Positions 25,285 through 33,549 of a DNA stretch of 64,000 bases are shown here, one piece after another. The notes beneath the pieces are model-generated. The model did no database searches. It was not told the DNA's origin and was given only the letters and a program-made list of their open reading frames with translations. The position numbers were made by a program, and so were the translations under genes. Source of the stretch: Methylobacterium sp. E-066 (GTDB taxonomy: Bacteria > Pseudomonadota > Alphaproteobacteria > Rhizobiales > Beijerinckiaceae); the NCBI RefSeq assembly GCF_022829635.1, contig NZ_JAKSYO010000118.1, positions 22,077 through 86,076 on the forward strand, written 5' to 3'. How positions within the stretch are numbered: position 1 is the stretch's first letter; each line of letters begins with the position of its first letter.

Positions 25285-25320
25285 ATTTGTCGCTCCCAAG
25301 CAATTGCCGACAGACTTTAT

Positions 25321-25350
25321 ATAACACTATCGGAGATCAGCGTATGTCAA
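25321..25350 (-). promoter_or_regulatory. Sigma-70-type promoter for the second CUT2 ATPase/permease
   Basis: On the minus strand TTGACA (25350-25345) is followed after 18 bases by TGTTAT (25326-25321). A start of transcription near 25313 would give a short leader of about 30 bases to the TTG start. This is the best -35/-10 match I see in the window. Confidence 0.6.
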
Positions 25351-25657
25351 GTGCTTTGAGCGCAGGCTTGAAGCAAAAAACAGATCGCTGCTGCTCATGC
25401 TTTATGATCTGAGCAAATCGATCGGCTATTCTATTTCACCTTCTGGTCAAAAGCATTGCCACCATCACGATTTCACCCGCTTTCGGCTGAAGGCGTTGCC
25501 GACTTGTTTCGGCGCGACCGATGACTTCGGTGAGATGCGCTGGCTGGACCGTCCGCTCCCGAAGGGGCTGCTTTCGAGGGTGTACCGCAGCACCGTTTGC
25601 GCCCGCGAGGATGACGACGGAGCCGCCGTACCGGTCCACACTTCGGCGGCGCGCGCT
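25351..25657. other. A+T-rich intergenic segment without a supported gene
   Basis: 307 bp between the ATPase promoter and the end of the M48 gene. Much of 25300-25500 is markedly richer in A+T than the surrounding coding DNA. No ORF with recognisable homology. It could hold upstream regulatory sites for the transporter or be a remnant of acquired DNA. Confidence 0.4.
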
Positions 25658-26746
25658 CTACCGCGATGCGGGGGCCGCGCAGATCGCCTTGAGCGCATCC
25701 CAGGACGGCGCGTCGAGGAGCGGCCGACGCCCCGCGAGCGGTTGCGGAGCGGCGGCCGCGAGCGCCCGGATGGCAGCCGCCCGCTCCCGCGTGAAGGGAT
25801 GGCTGCGCATGAAGGCGAGGTCCTCGCCGGTATCGGCGGCGATCCGCTCCAGAAGGATCGCGAGGGCGGTCGCATCGCCCCCGGCGTGGGTCATGGCGGC
25901 GACAGAATAGGCGTCGGCGGCTCGTTCGGCCTCGCGGCTGTAGCCGGCGGAGAGCGCGTTCTCTCCCAGCGCGACGATCACGGCCGAGCCGGCCAGGTCA
26001 CCGACGAGGTAGCCGAGCAGGTAGGCGATGCCGGAACTCCGGATCAGCGCCCGGGTCGGGTCCCGGGCCGCCACGTGTCCGAATTCGTGGGCGAGCACAC
26101 CGGCAAACTCGTCCGGAGACCGCGCCTGCGCGATCAGGTCCGACAGGACGATCACCCGGGCACCGGGCAGGGTCAGGGCATTGGCCGTGGTCGAGCGGCG
26201 CACGCTCACGCGCGGGCCGGACGGCAGTCCCGCACCGAGCTTGCTCACCAGCCGGTCCAGGGCAGCCTGCCCCTCCGGGGCGGAGCAGGCCGGCGGGTGG
26301 CCGAGCAGATACCCGATCTGCTTCTCGGTCGCGGCACCGAGGCGGTCCTCCACCGCCGCGGGCACCAGCGGTGCCAAGGCGTCGGCCAGGACCGGCACGC
26401 CGAAGGCCGCGAGCCCGAGGAGCGCGATCCCGGCCGCCATCGACCAGAGCGCCACCGTCAGGGTGCGGCCCTCCGCGGCCGGGCCGGCATGCAGGTCCGG
26501 ACAGAGCGCTTCGAGGGCGGCGGCCAGGGCCTCGTCCGAGAATTCGACCCGCTCCGGCGTATCCGCCGGCCCGACCCGCATCAGGGGCGGTCGCGCGTCC
26601 TCGGCCCGCAGGTCGAGGCCGTTCCAGTCCCGGCGGAGATCCGGGCCCGACACTTCAAAGCGTCCGGCTTCGAGGCGCAGGGAGACCGGGACGGGCCGTG
26701 CGGTGCGGCCGTCGAAGTAGCGGCCCGCGCCGGTGAGTGCCGTCAC
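25658..26746 (-). CDS. M48-family zinc metallopeptidase, membrane-anchored
   Basis: 362 aa. The N-terminal about 100 residues are a soluble domain (GRYFDGRTARPVPVSL), then one membrane segment (MAAGIALLGLAAFGVPVLAD), then an M48 (Ste24/HtpX-like) peptidase domain with zinc motif HEFGH and the third-ligand region REAERAADAYSVAAM. The GTG start at 26746 lies 11 bases after the DUF898 stop, with GAGGGA upstream. It pairs with the DUF898 gene, a repeated association; the two may form a membrane protein quality-control or transport unit. Substrate unknown. Confidence 0.88.
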   Translation of the reverse strand: MTALTGAGRYFDGRTARPVPVSLRLEAGRFEVSGPDLRRDWNGLDLRAEDARPPLMRVGPADTPERVEFSDEALAAALEALCPDLHAGPAAEGRTLTVALWSMAAGIALLGLAAFGVPVLADALAPLVPAAVEDRLGAATEKQIGYLLGHPPACSAPEGQAALDRLVSKLGAGLPSGPRVSVRRSTTANALTLPGARVIVLSDLIAQARSPDEFAGVLAHEFGHVAARDPTRALIRSSGIAYLLGYLVGDLAGSAVIVALGENALSAGYSREAERAADAYSVAAMTHAGGDATALAILLERIAADTGEDLAFMRSHPFTRERAAAIRALAAAAPQPLAGRRPLLDAPSWDALKAICAAPASR

Positions 26747-26756
26747 ATCCGGTCCC

Positions 26757-27977
26757 TCAGAACCCGATATCGAGGACGCCGCCCACGTCGAGGGCGTCGG
26801 CCATGCCCTCGCCCAGGCTGCTGCTGGGGCCGCGGGCGGAAGCGACGATCGCTCCCAGGGCGGCCGCATCCGAGATCCGCGTGGTCTCGGCGACAGCGCG
26901 CCAGAGGCCGGCCTTCAACACGCGGACGTAGAGGACGACCGAGGATACGAGGTACCAGCCATAGAGGGCCACGACGATGATCGCACCGATCGCAAACCGG
27001 ACGCTCTGCGCGACCGCGTCGCCGGACACCATCATGATCACCACGACGATGGCCGCCGCGACGGTGATCAGGATGCCGAGCTTCAGACACTGGACGAGAT
27101 AGGCCAGGTGCGGGCGGTAGAGGTCCCACGCTTTCATCTGCGAGACGAGACGGACCCCGTCCAGCCGGATGGCGCTCAGAAAGGCTCGGGTCTCGCGGGC
27201 GCGGTAGAATGGATACAGCGCCGGAACGGGAAGGATCACCAGGATAGACAGGATGGGCAGCACAACCTCACCGAGGCGGCTGCCTCTGGCGTGAATACCC
27301 AGCGTCGCCAGGATCATCAGTGCAACGACCGTTCCGACGACCGCGGCCCATATCAGCAGCCAGCTCGGCAGCACAGCCAAACCGCGTGCCCGGGATTCCA
27401 TCCGGCTCGTACCCACCAGGGTATGGCGAATGCGGTAGCGTTCGAGGGCCGCGCGCATGAACGGGAAGGCAAGACCGAGGGTCGCCAGGACGACGATCCA
27501 CCAGCCCGCGGCCAAAGCGGCGTAGGCCAGGCCCGAACCGTCCTGGCCAAGCCGGATGCCGCGCCACAGGGTCCGCGAGGCTCGGTAGCGCCGCCCGCGA
27601 TAGAGGGCGAATTGTCCGAGGACGAACAGCACAACCACGCTGACGACGCCCGCGAAGATTGGGAACGCGGGCGAGAGCAGCGATACCGCGAACAGGCCGA
27701 CATAGATCGGCACCAGAAGCACGATCGCCACGAGGAATCCGAGAAACAGATCCTCGCCGCGGCCGGTATAGGCGGCGGGCGAGCCGTCCACGAGGGTGCG
27801 GCTCCAGAAGAACCGCCGCAGGTTGGTCACGTACCAGAACCGATAGATGCCGGAGGTGACCAGCGACAGCAAAAACCCCTTCACGACGATCCCGGTCAGC
27901 CCGGCGAGGGACCTGTCGAAGGCGATCTCCCCGCCACGCTCGGGCCTCTCAGCCGAAACCGTGTTCCGAACGTCCAT
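26757..27977 (-). CDS. DUF898 (YjgN-like) membrane protein
   Basis: 406 aa, six or more membrane segments. Typical DUF898 elements: FLLSLVTSGIYRFWYVTNLR near the N-terminus, ILATLGI-type and YRARETRAFLSAIRLDG. Function of the family is not established. Transcribed ahead of the M48 protease, with an 11-base gap, so probably one operon. Confidence 0.85.
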   Translation of the reverse strand: MDVRNTVSAERPERGGEIAFDRSLAGLTGIVVKGFLLSLVTSGIYRFWYVTNLRRFFWSRTLVDGSPAAYTGRGEDLFLGFLVAIVLLVPIYVGLFAVSLLSPAFPIFAGVVSVVVLFVLGQFALYRGRRYRASRTLWRGIRLGQDGSGLAYAALAAGWWIVVLATLGLAFPFMRAALERYRIRHTLVGTSRMESRARGLAVLPSWLLIWAAVVGTVVALMILATLGIHARGSRLGEVVLPILSILVILPVPALYPFYRARETRAFLSAIRLDGVRLVSQMKAWDLYRPHLAYLVQCLKLGILITVAAAIVVVIMMVSGDAVAQSVRFAIGAIIVVALYGWYLVSSVVLYVRVLKAGLWRAVAETTRISDAAALGAIVASARGPSSSLGEGMADALDVGGVLDIGF

Positions 27978-28158
27978 CCCGCGCCCCCCGGCGGGCCGCC
28001 GATTCGCGGCCCTACGGAAGCGTTGCGCATTGCGCGGTGACGTTCAAGCAACGCCCGGCCCTCGCCAAGCAGTCGCGCCGGGCCCGTCAGGTCGATCCGG
28101 CGACGACCGACAGTTGCGGTCCGTCAAACCCCGCCGGACGACCCGTCTTCGAGGCGGC

Positions 28159-28593
28159 TCAGCGCAGCAGCGCGGACTTGTCCACGTGCAGCGCCGCGCC
28201 GATCTCGTCGAGCGCCTTGTGCTCGACTTCGCTGATGCCGCCGAAATCGGCCACGTCGGCGCCGATCAGAAAGACGTCCTGGCGCTGGTCGATCGGCCGC
28301 TCGGCGATGGCGCCCACGAGGCGCAGGTTCTCCAGGCGGCCGGCCCGGGTTTTGGCCCGGGCGATGGCCTCGTAGAGTTCCTGCTCGACGCGCAGCGTGT
28401 CGTAGGATTTCTCCAGGATCGGGTTGGCGCGAATGCCGCTGATCGCCGATTCGATCTCCTCCTCGGCCACGTCGCCATCGGCCACGATGACGTTGGCCGC
28501 GGCCGAGACCGCCGCCTGAAGGAAGACGGCATCGCCCGCATACGACATGATCGTGCGGCCGAACCGAAGGATGGCGTCCTGGAAAATGCTCAT
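28159..28593 (-). CDS. TerB-like (tellurite-resistance B) family protein
   Basis: 144 aa, cytoplasmic, all-helical by eye. Metal-binding TerB-fold signature: AAANVIVADGDVAEEEIESA in the first half. ATG 28593 has GGGAGG six bases upstream. No other ter gene is adjacent, so a role in tellurite resistance is not implied. Many stand-alone TerB proteins are of unknown stress-related function. Confidence 0.82.
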   Translation of the reverse strand: MSIFQDAILRFGRTIMSYAGDAVFLQAAVSAAANVIVADGDVAEEEIESAISGIRANPILEKSYDTLRVEQELYEAIARAKTRAGRLENLRLVGAIAERPIDQRQDVFLIGADVADFGGISEVEHKALDEIGAALHVDKSALLR

Positions 28594-28760
28594 GCCGACC
28601 TCCCGTGCGGTGGGAGATGGCGGATATTGTGGCGGCCGAGTCAAGATCCGGCCGCGCTTGCGCCGGGGACTGACATTTCGCGCTCACTTTATGGTTTCGC
28701 GGGCGAGCGGGGCGCAGGCGGCTCGTCCCGTTTCCGGTTTGAGGCGCGCACCCGCCTTTG

Positions 28761-28854
28761 CCGTCATTGCGAGCGCAGCGAAGCAACCCAGCGCAGCGCG
28801 CGATCCCCGAAGGTAGCGCTTCCCTCGGTTGCTTCGCTGCGCTCGCAATGACGG
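28761..28854. repeat. Long inverted repeat with perfect 28-bp arms (CGTCATTGCGAGCGCAGCGA family)
   Basis: Arms 28761-28788 and 28827-28854 are perfect reverse complements, each holding CATTGCGAGCGCAGCGAAGC, around a 38-base spacer. An abutting hairpin GGTGCGGG (28853-28860)...CCCGCACC (28870-28877) lies at the 3' side of the ybdD-like gene. The rest of 28594-28900 holds no gene. A widespread type of mobile-repeat-like element in alphaproteobacteria. Confidence 0.88.
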
Positions 28855-28900
28855 TGCGGGACCACAGGCCCCGCACCGTTTGACGCCGGCGTCTCTCCCC

Positions 28901-29122
28901 TCAGCAGCAGCGAAACCCCGACGTGTTCCCCACGCCGAAGCGGGCGTTCTCGCGATTGCGGAAGAATTCCAGCTCGGTCATCGGCGCCTGGTCGGGATGG
29001 GTGCGACGGATATGTGCGGCGTAGGCCGCGTAATCGCCCTGCCCCACCATCAGCCGAGCGCCGTCGCAGACGCATTTGGACAGCGTCTGGAGGCGGCTGC
29101 GCAGGCTCTGCGGTTGCTCCAT
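28901..29122 (-). CDS. YbdD/YjiX-family small protein (DUF466)
   Basis: 73 aa soluble protein. Family features: YAAYAAHIRRTHPDQAPMT and EFFRNRENARFG. The C-terminus ends with CC. It begins eight bases after cstA on the same strand, the standard cstA-ybdD order, where it is thought to work with the pyruvate/peptide transporter. Confidence 0.9.
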   Translation of the reverse strand: MEQPQSLRSRLQTLSKCVCDGARLMVGQGDYAAYAAHIRRTHPDQAPMTELEFFRNRENARFGVGNTSGFRCC

Positions 29123-29130
29123 GGCGGTTC

Positions 29131-31191
29131 CTACTCGGCCGCAGCCAGGCGCGGATCGGTCTCGAGGGCGGTCCAGCGATCGGCCCGCAATGCCTTCAGG
29201 CAGGCGGCGATGCCGAAGCCCGCGATGGCGACCACGAGGCCGATGAACAGGGCCGCCAGCACGGCGTCGATCCGGTCGTTGAGGATGATCTGCGCCATCT
29301 GATCGGCGTTCTTGGCCGGCGCCAGGAGCTTGCCCTCGGCGGCGGCCGTCGCGTAGCGCTCGGCATGGGCCAGGAACCCGATCTTGGGGTCGGCGGACAT
29401 GATCTTCTGCCAGCCGGCCGTGAGGGTGCACAGGCACAGCCACGCGGTCGGGATGATGGTCACGAACGCGTAGCGCTCGCGCTTCATCTTGAAGATCACC
29501 ACGGTGCAGAGCGTCAGCGCCACCGCGGCCAGCATCTGGTTGGAGATGCCGAACAGCGGCCACAGGGTGTTGATGCCGCCGAGCGGGTCGGTCACCCCCT
29601 GGTACAGGAAGTAGCCCCAGGCGCCGACCGCGATCGCGGTGGCCGCGATGCTCGGCCCCCAGGACGTGGTGTTCTTGAACGAGGGCACCGCCAGCGCGAC
29701 GAGATCCTGCACCATGAACCGGCAGGCGCGGGTGCCCGCATCCACGGCCGTGAGGATGAACAAAGCCTCGAACAGGATCGCGAAATGGTACCAGAAGGCC
29801 ATCATCGCCTTGCCGCCGATGGCCGAGGAGATGATGTGGGCCATGCCCACCGCCAGGGTCGGGGCACCGCCGGCGCGGGAGATGATCGTGCGCTCGCCGA
29901 CATCCGCGGCGGTCTGGGTGATCACCTCCGGGGTGGTCGCGAAGCCGAGCTTGGTCACGGCCGCGGCAGCGGTCTCGGGCGTGGTGCCGAGCAGAGCCGC
30001 GGGCGAGTTCATGGTGAAGTAGACGCCCGGGTCGATCACGCAGGCCGAGACCAGCGCCATGATCGCCACGAACGATTCCATCAGCATGCCGCCGTAGCCG
30101 ATGAAGCGGGCATCCGACTCGCTGGCGATCAGCTTCGGGGTGGTGCCCGACGAGATCAGGGCGTGGAAGCCCGAGACCGCGCCGCAGGCGATGGTGATGA
30201 ACAGGAACGGGAACAGGCTGCCGGCCCAGACCGGCCCGGTGCCGTCGATGAACTTGGTCGTCGCGGGCATCTGCATGTGCGGCGCGACGACCGCGATGCC
30301 CAGAGCCAAGCCGACGATGGTGCCGATCTTGAGGAAGGTCGAGAGGTAGTCCCGCGGCGCCAGCAGCAGCCAGACCGGCAGGATCGACGCGACGAAGCCG
30401 TAGCCGATCAGCATCCAGCACAGCTGCGGGCCGGTGAAGGTGAAGGCCGGCCCCCAGACCGGGCTCGCCGCGACCGAGCCGCCGCCGACGATCGCCAGCA
30501 TCAGCAGGACGAAGCCGAGGATCGAGACCTCGCCGATCCGGCCCGGGCGGATGTAGCGCGAATACACGCCCATCAGCATCGCGATCGGGATCGTCGACAT
30601 CACCGTGAAGGTGCCCCACGGGCTCTCGGCCAGCGCCTTGACCACGATCAGCGCCAGCACGGCCAGCAGGATCACCATGATCAGGAAGGTGCCGAACAGC
30701 GCGATGATGCCCGGCACGGTGCCGAGCTCGGCCCGGATCAGCTCGCCGAGCGACCGGCCGTCCCGGCGCATCGACACGAACAGGACCATGAAGTCCTGCA
30801 CCGCCCCGGCCAGCACCACGCCAGCCAGGATCCACAGCATGCCGGGCAGGTAGCCCATCTGCGCGGCCAGCACCGGGCCAACCAGCGGGCCCGCCCCCGC
30901 GATCGCCGCGAAATGGTGGCCGAACAGCACGCTGCGGTTGGTGGGCACATAGTCGAGCCCGTCATTGTGCCGCACCGCCGGCGTCTGACGCTTCGGATCG
31001 AGGCGCATCACCTTCTCGGCGATGAATTTCGAGTAGTAGCGATAGGCGATCATGTAGACGCAGACCGCCGCGACCACGATCCAGAGCGCGTTGATCGTCT
31101 CGCCGCGCTGGGTGGCCACGATCGCCAAAGCCGCGGCGCCGAGCGCTCCCACGAGGGCCCAGGGCCCATGCCTGCCGATCGCCGTACCCAT
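29131..31191 (-). CDS. cstA: Carbon starvation protein CstA (pyruvate/peptide transporter)
   Basis: 686 aa integral membrane protein, normal for CstA, with about 16-18 membrane segments. Conserved pieces: RHNDGLDYVPTNRSVLFGHH near residue 75, GPLVGPVLAAQMGYLPG, and ISSGTTPKLIASESDAR. CstA proteins import pyruvate and some peptides under carbon limitation. Forms an operon with the ybdD-like gene. The upstream gap of 286 bp carries a possible promoter (31277-31305). No LytS/LytT-type two-component pair is adjacent. Confidence 0.93.
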   Translation of the reverse strand: MGTAIGRHGPWALVGALGAAALAIVATQRGETINALWIVVAAVCVYMIAYRYYSKFIAEKVMRLDPKRQTPAVRHNDGLDYVPTNRSVLFGHHFAAIAGAGPLVGPVLAAQMGYLPGMLWILAGVVLAGAVQDFMVLFVSMRRDGRSLGELIRAELGTVPGIIALFGTFLIMVILLAVLALIVVKALAESPWGTFTVMSTIPIAMLMGVYSRYIRPGRIGEVSILGFVLLMLAIVGGGSVAASPVWGPAFTFTGPQLCWMLIGYGFVASILPVWLLLAPRDYLSTFLKIGTIVGLALGIAVVAPHMQMPATTKFIDGTGPVWAGSLFPFLFITIACGAVSGFHALISSGTTPKLIASESDARFIGYGGMLMESFVAIMALVSACVIDPGVYFTMNSPAALLGTTPETAAAAVTKLGFATTPEVITQTAADVGERTIISRAGGAPTLAVGMAHIISSAIGGKAMMAFWYHFAILFEALFILTAVDAGTRACRFMVQDLVALAVPSFKNTTSWGPSIAATAIAVGAWGYFLYQGVTDPLGGINTLWPLFGISNQMLAAVALTLCTVVIFKMKRERYAFVTIIPTAWLCLCTLTAGWQKIMSADPKIGFLAHAERYATAAAEGKLLAPAKNADQMAQIILNDRIDAVLAALFIGLVVAIAGFGIAACLKALRADRWTALETDPRLAAAE

Positions 31192-31276
31192 CCGTCCCGC
31201 TCCCTACCGAACGCCTCATGCTCGGGGCCGCTGGGACCTCCGGCTGGGACTCGCAGGTCCCGGGCTACACCGTGGG

Positions 31277-31305
31277 TTTATCCTATTCGTCCGCCGTTGA
31301 CGCAA
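31277..31305 (-). promoter_or_regulatory. Possible sigma-70 promoter for cstA
   Basis: Minus strand TTGCGT (31305-31300), 17-base spacer, GATAAA (31282-31277), about 85 bases before the cstA start. Moderate match only. Confidence 0.35.
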
Positions 31306-31477
31306 GCGATCCGAGCTGTGATGCAGCTTCGCGGGCGGCACGACGCCCGATCTGTTACATCGGGCCATCGTCACGGCCCCGGCCGTCGTCGCGGTCGGCC
31401 CCGGAACCCGTCGCCGCCTGCGCCTCGCGCGCAGGCCCGGTGCCGGCGCGATTCGGCCCTGGGAGGAGCGGACAACA

Positions 31478-32344
31478 ATGGCGAAGGTCGCATTCCTGGG
31501 TCTCGGCGTGATGGGCGGCCCGATGGCCGGACACCTGGCCAAGAAGGGCCACGACGTCACCGTCTACAACCGGACCACCCCCAAGGCGGAGGCCTGGGTG
31601 AAGGCCCATGGCGGCGCCTTCGCGGCCACGCCCCGGGAGGCGGTCGCGGGCGCCGAGATCGTGTTCGCCTGCGTCGGCAACGACGACGACCTGCGCAGCG
31701 TCGTGCTGGGCGATGACGGCGCGCTCGCCGGCATGACGGCCGGTTCGGTGTTCGTCGATCACACCACCGCGTCGGCCGAGGTCGCCCGGGAGCTCGCCGC
31801 GGCCGCCGAGGCCAAGGGGCTCGGCTTCATCGACGCACCGGTCTCCGGCGGCCAGGCCGGCGCCGAGAACGGCGTGCTCACCGTGATGTGCGGCGGCGCG
31901 CCGGAGACCTACGCCAAGGTCGAGGCGGCGATCGGCTCCTTCGCCCGGGCCTGCCGGCTGATGGGCCCGGTGGGCTCCGGCCAGCTCACCAAGATGGTCA
32001 ACCAGATCTGCATCGCCGGGCTGGTCCAGGGCCTGTCCGAGGGCGTCCACTTCGCCAAGCGTGCCGGCCTCGACGTGGAGGCGGTGCTCGACGTGATCTC
32101 CAAGGGCGCCGCCGGCTCCTGGCAGATGGAGAACCGCGGCAAGACCATGAACCAGGGCAAGTTCGATTTCGGCTTCGCGGTGGACTGGATGCGCAAGGAT
32201 CTCGGCATCCTGCTGGACGAAGCCCGCCGCAACGGCGCCAAGCTCCCGGTCTCGGCCCTGGTCGACCAGTTCTACGCCGAGGTGCAGTCCATGGGCGGCA
32301 ACCGCTGGGACACGTCGAGCCTGGTGGCGCGCCTGGAGCGCTGA
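31478..32344 (+). CDS. 3-hydroxyisobutyrate dehydrogenase-family oxidoreductase
   Basis: 288 aa beta-hydroxyacid dehydrogenase. N-terminal NAD(P) Rossmann motif GLGVMGGPMA, substrate-binding DAPVSGGQAGAENG, and catalytic lysine in GSGQLTKMVNQI. Normal family length. It could act on 3-hydroxyisobutyrate, tartronate semialdehyde (GarR/GlxR-like) or succinic semialdehyde; sequence by eye does not decide. Stands alone, divergent from cstA. Confidence 0.88.
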   Translation: MAKVAFLGLGVMGGPMAGHLAKKGHDVTVYNRTTPKAEAWVKAHGGAFAATPREAVAGAEIVFACVGNDDDLRSVVLGDDGALAGMTAGSVFVDHTTASAEVARELAAAAEAKGLGFIDAPVSGGQAGAENGVLTVMCGGAPETYAKVEAAIGSFARACRLMGPVGSGQLTKMVNQICIAGLVQGLSEGVHFAKRAGLDVEAVLDVISKGAAGSWQMENRGKTMNQGKFDFGFAVDWMRKDLGILLDEARRNGAKLPVSALVDQFYAEVQSMGGNRWDTSSLVARLER

Positions 32345-32444
32345 GGGCGGCGTTTTTTTGATCTGCGCCAGCCTGTAAAGAGCAGGAGCGCTTTTTCCCC
32401 TACAGGGGCTGGCAGTTTCGCACATCGCCGGATGTGGCTCGGGT

Positions 32445-32540
32445 CCCCTCTCCCGTGCGGGAGAGGGACAGGGTGAGGGACCCGGTCTTTCCGGAAAGGG
32501 CGTATCCCTCACCCCAACCCTCTCCCGCACGGGAGAGGGA
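32445..32540. repeat. Inverted repeat built on CCCTCTCCCGNNCGGGAGAGGG
   Basis: Two self-complementary blocks, CCCTCTCCCGTGCGGGAGAG at 32446 onward and CCCTCTCCCGCACGGGAGAG ending near 32540, themselves arranged as an outer inverted repeat with TGAGGGA...TCCCTCA. Lies in the 276-bp convergent gap between the dehydrogenase and miaA. Confidence 0.85.
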
Positions 32541-32620
32541 GCCTGTCGAGTATGACAGAAGACGATGTGAGAACATCGTCGCCTGCAGAGGGGAGCGGGA
32601 GAGACGCGTGCCCCCGCCCC

Positions 32621-33535
32621 TCACAACGCAGCCGCGGCCTCCGGATCGAGCCAGCGCCAATCCATCCCCATCTGGTGGCGGAACCAGGTGAACTGACGCT
32701 TGGCGTAGGCCCTCGTATCGGCTTGGCCGCGGGCGATCGCCTCTTCCAGCGAAAGCGTCCCGTCGAGATGGGCGATCAGGCCCGGCACGCCGTGGGCGCG
32801 CATCACCGGCAGCATCGGATCGAGATTCCGCGCGCGCAGGCGAAAGACCTCGTCCAGGGCGCCTTCGGCAATCATCGTGTGGAATCGGGCGTCGATGCGG
32901 GCGCGCAGCAGCGTGCGGTCGGGCGCCAGGAAGAGTTTTTGGAGGTTTTTACCGGCCAGCGGTCCCGGCACGGGATCGCCGTAAAAACTCGCGATCGGCC
33001 GGCCGGTCGCCAGAAAAATCTCCAGGGCGCGCATCACCCGCATGCGGTCGCTCGGGCGCAGGCGGGCGGCGCCCTCGGGATCGTGCCTGGCGAGGTCGGC
33101 GTGCAGCGCTTCGGTCGGGCGGCCCTCGGCCTCGTCCCGCACCTGCGCGCGGACCGCGTCCGGCACCGGCGGCAATTCCGAAAACCCCTGCTCCAGGGCC
33201 CGGACATACAGGCCGGTGCCGCCGACGAAGACGGGCAGCCGGCCGTCGAGATCCGCCAGGAGGGCGGTGGCGTCCCGGGAGAAATAGCCTACGGAATAGT
33301 TCACCGCCCCGTCGACATGGCCGTAGAGCCGGTGAGGCACCCGCGCCTCCTCGTCGGGGTCGGGCCGGGCGGTGAGGCGGCGCAGGTCGCGGTAGACCTG
33401 CATGGAATCGGTGTTGATCACCACGCCGCCGTGGCGCAGCGCCAGCCGGGCGGCGAGCGCCGACTTGCCCGAGGCGGTGGGCCCTGCGATGAGGATCGCC
33501 GCCGGGCGCCCCCCGGTCTCTTCCCGGTCTGGCAA
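32621..33535 (-). CDS. miaA: tRNA dimethylallyltransferase
   Basis: 304 aa. MiaA adds a dimethylallyl group to A37 of tRNAs reading UNN codons. Walker [21 protein letters not shown] (tRNA/Mg contact), [11 protein letters not shown] and the tail [11 protein letters not shown] are diagnostic. The start chosen is TTG at 33535 with GGAG seven bases upstream; an ATG at 33574 would overlap the divergent serB start. With the TTG the two divergent starts are only 14 bases apart. Confidence 0.93.
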   Translation of the reverse strand: MPDREETGGRPAAILIAGPTASGKSALAARLALRHGGVVINTDSMQVYRDLRRLTARPDPDEEARVPHRLYGHVDGAVNYSVGYFSRDATALLADLDGRLPVFVGGTGLYVRALEQGFSELPPVPDAVRAQVRDEAEGRPTEALHADLARHDPEGAARLRPSDRMRVMRALEIFLATGRPIASFYGDPVPGPLAGKNLQKLFLAPDRTLLRARIDARFHTMIAEGALDEVFRLRARNLDPMLPVMRAHGVPGLIAHLDGTLSLEEAIARGQADTRAYAKRQFTWFRHQMGMDWRWLDPEAAAAL

Positions 33536-33549
33536 GGCGAAACTCCACG

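Noticed and set aside
28901..30835. A 644-codon minus-strand frame ending in the ybdD-like gene
   Set aside because: Only the last 73 codons (from 29122) are real; the rest is an out-of-frame reading of cstA.
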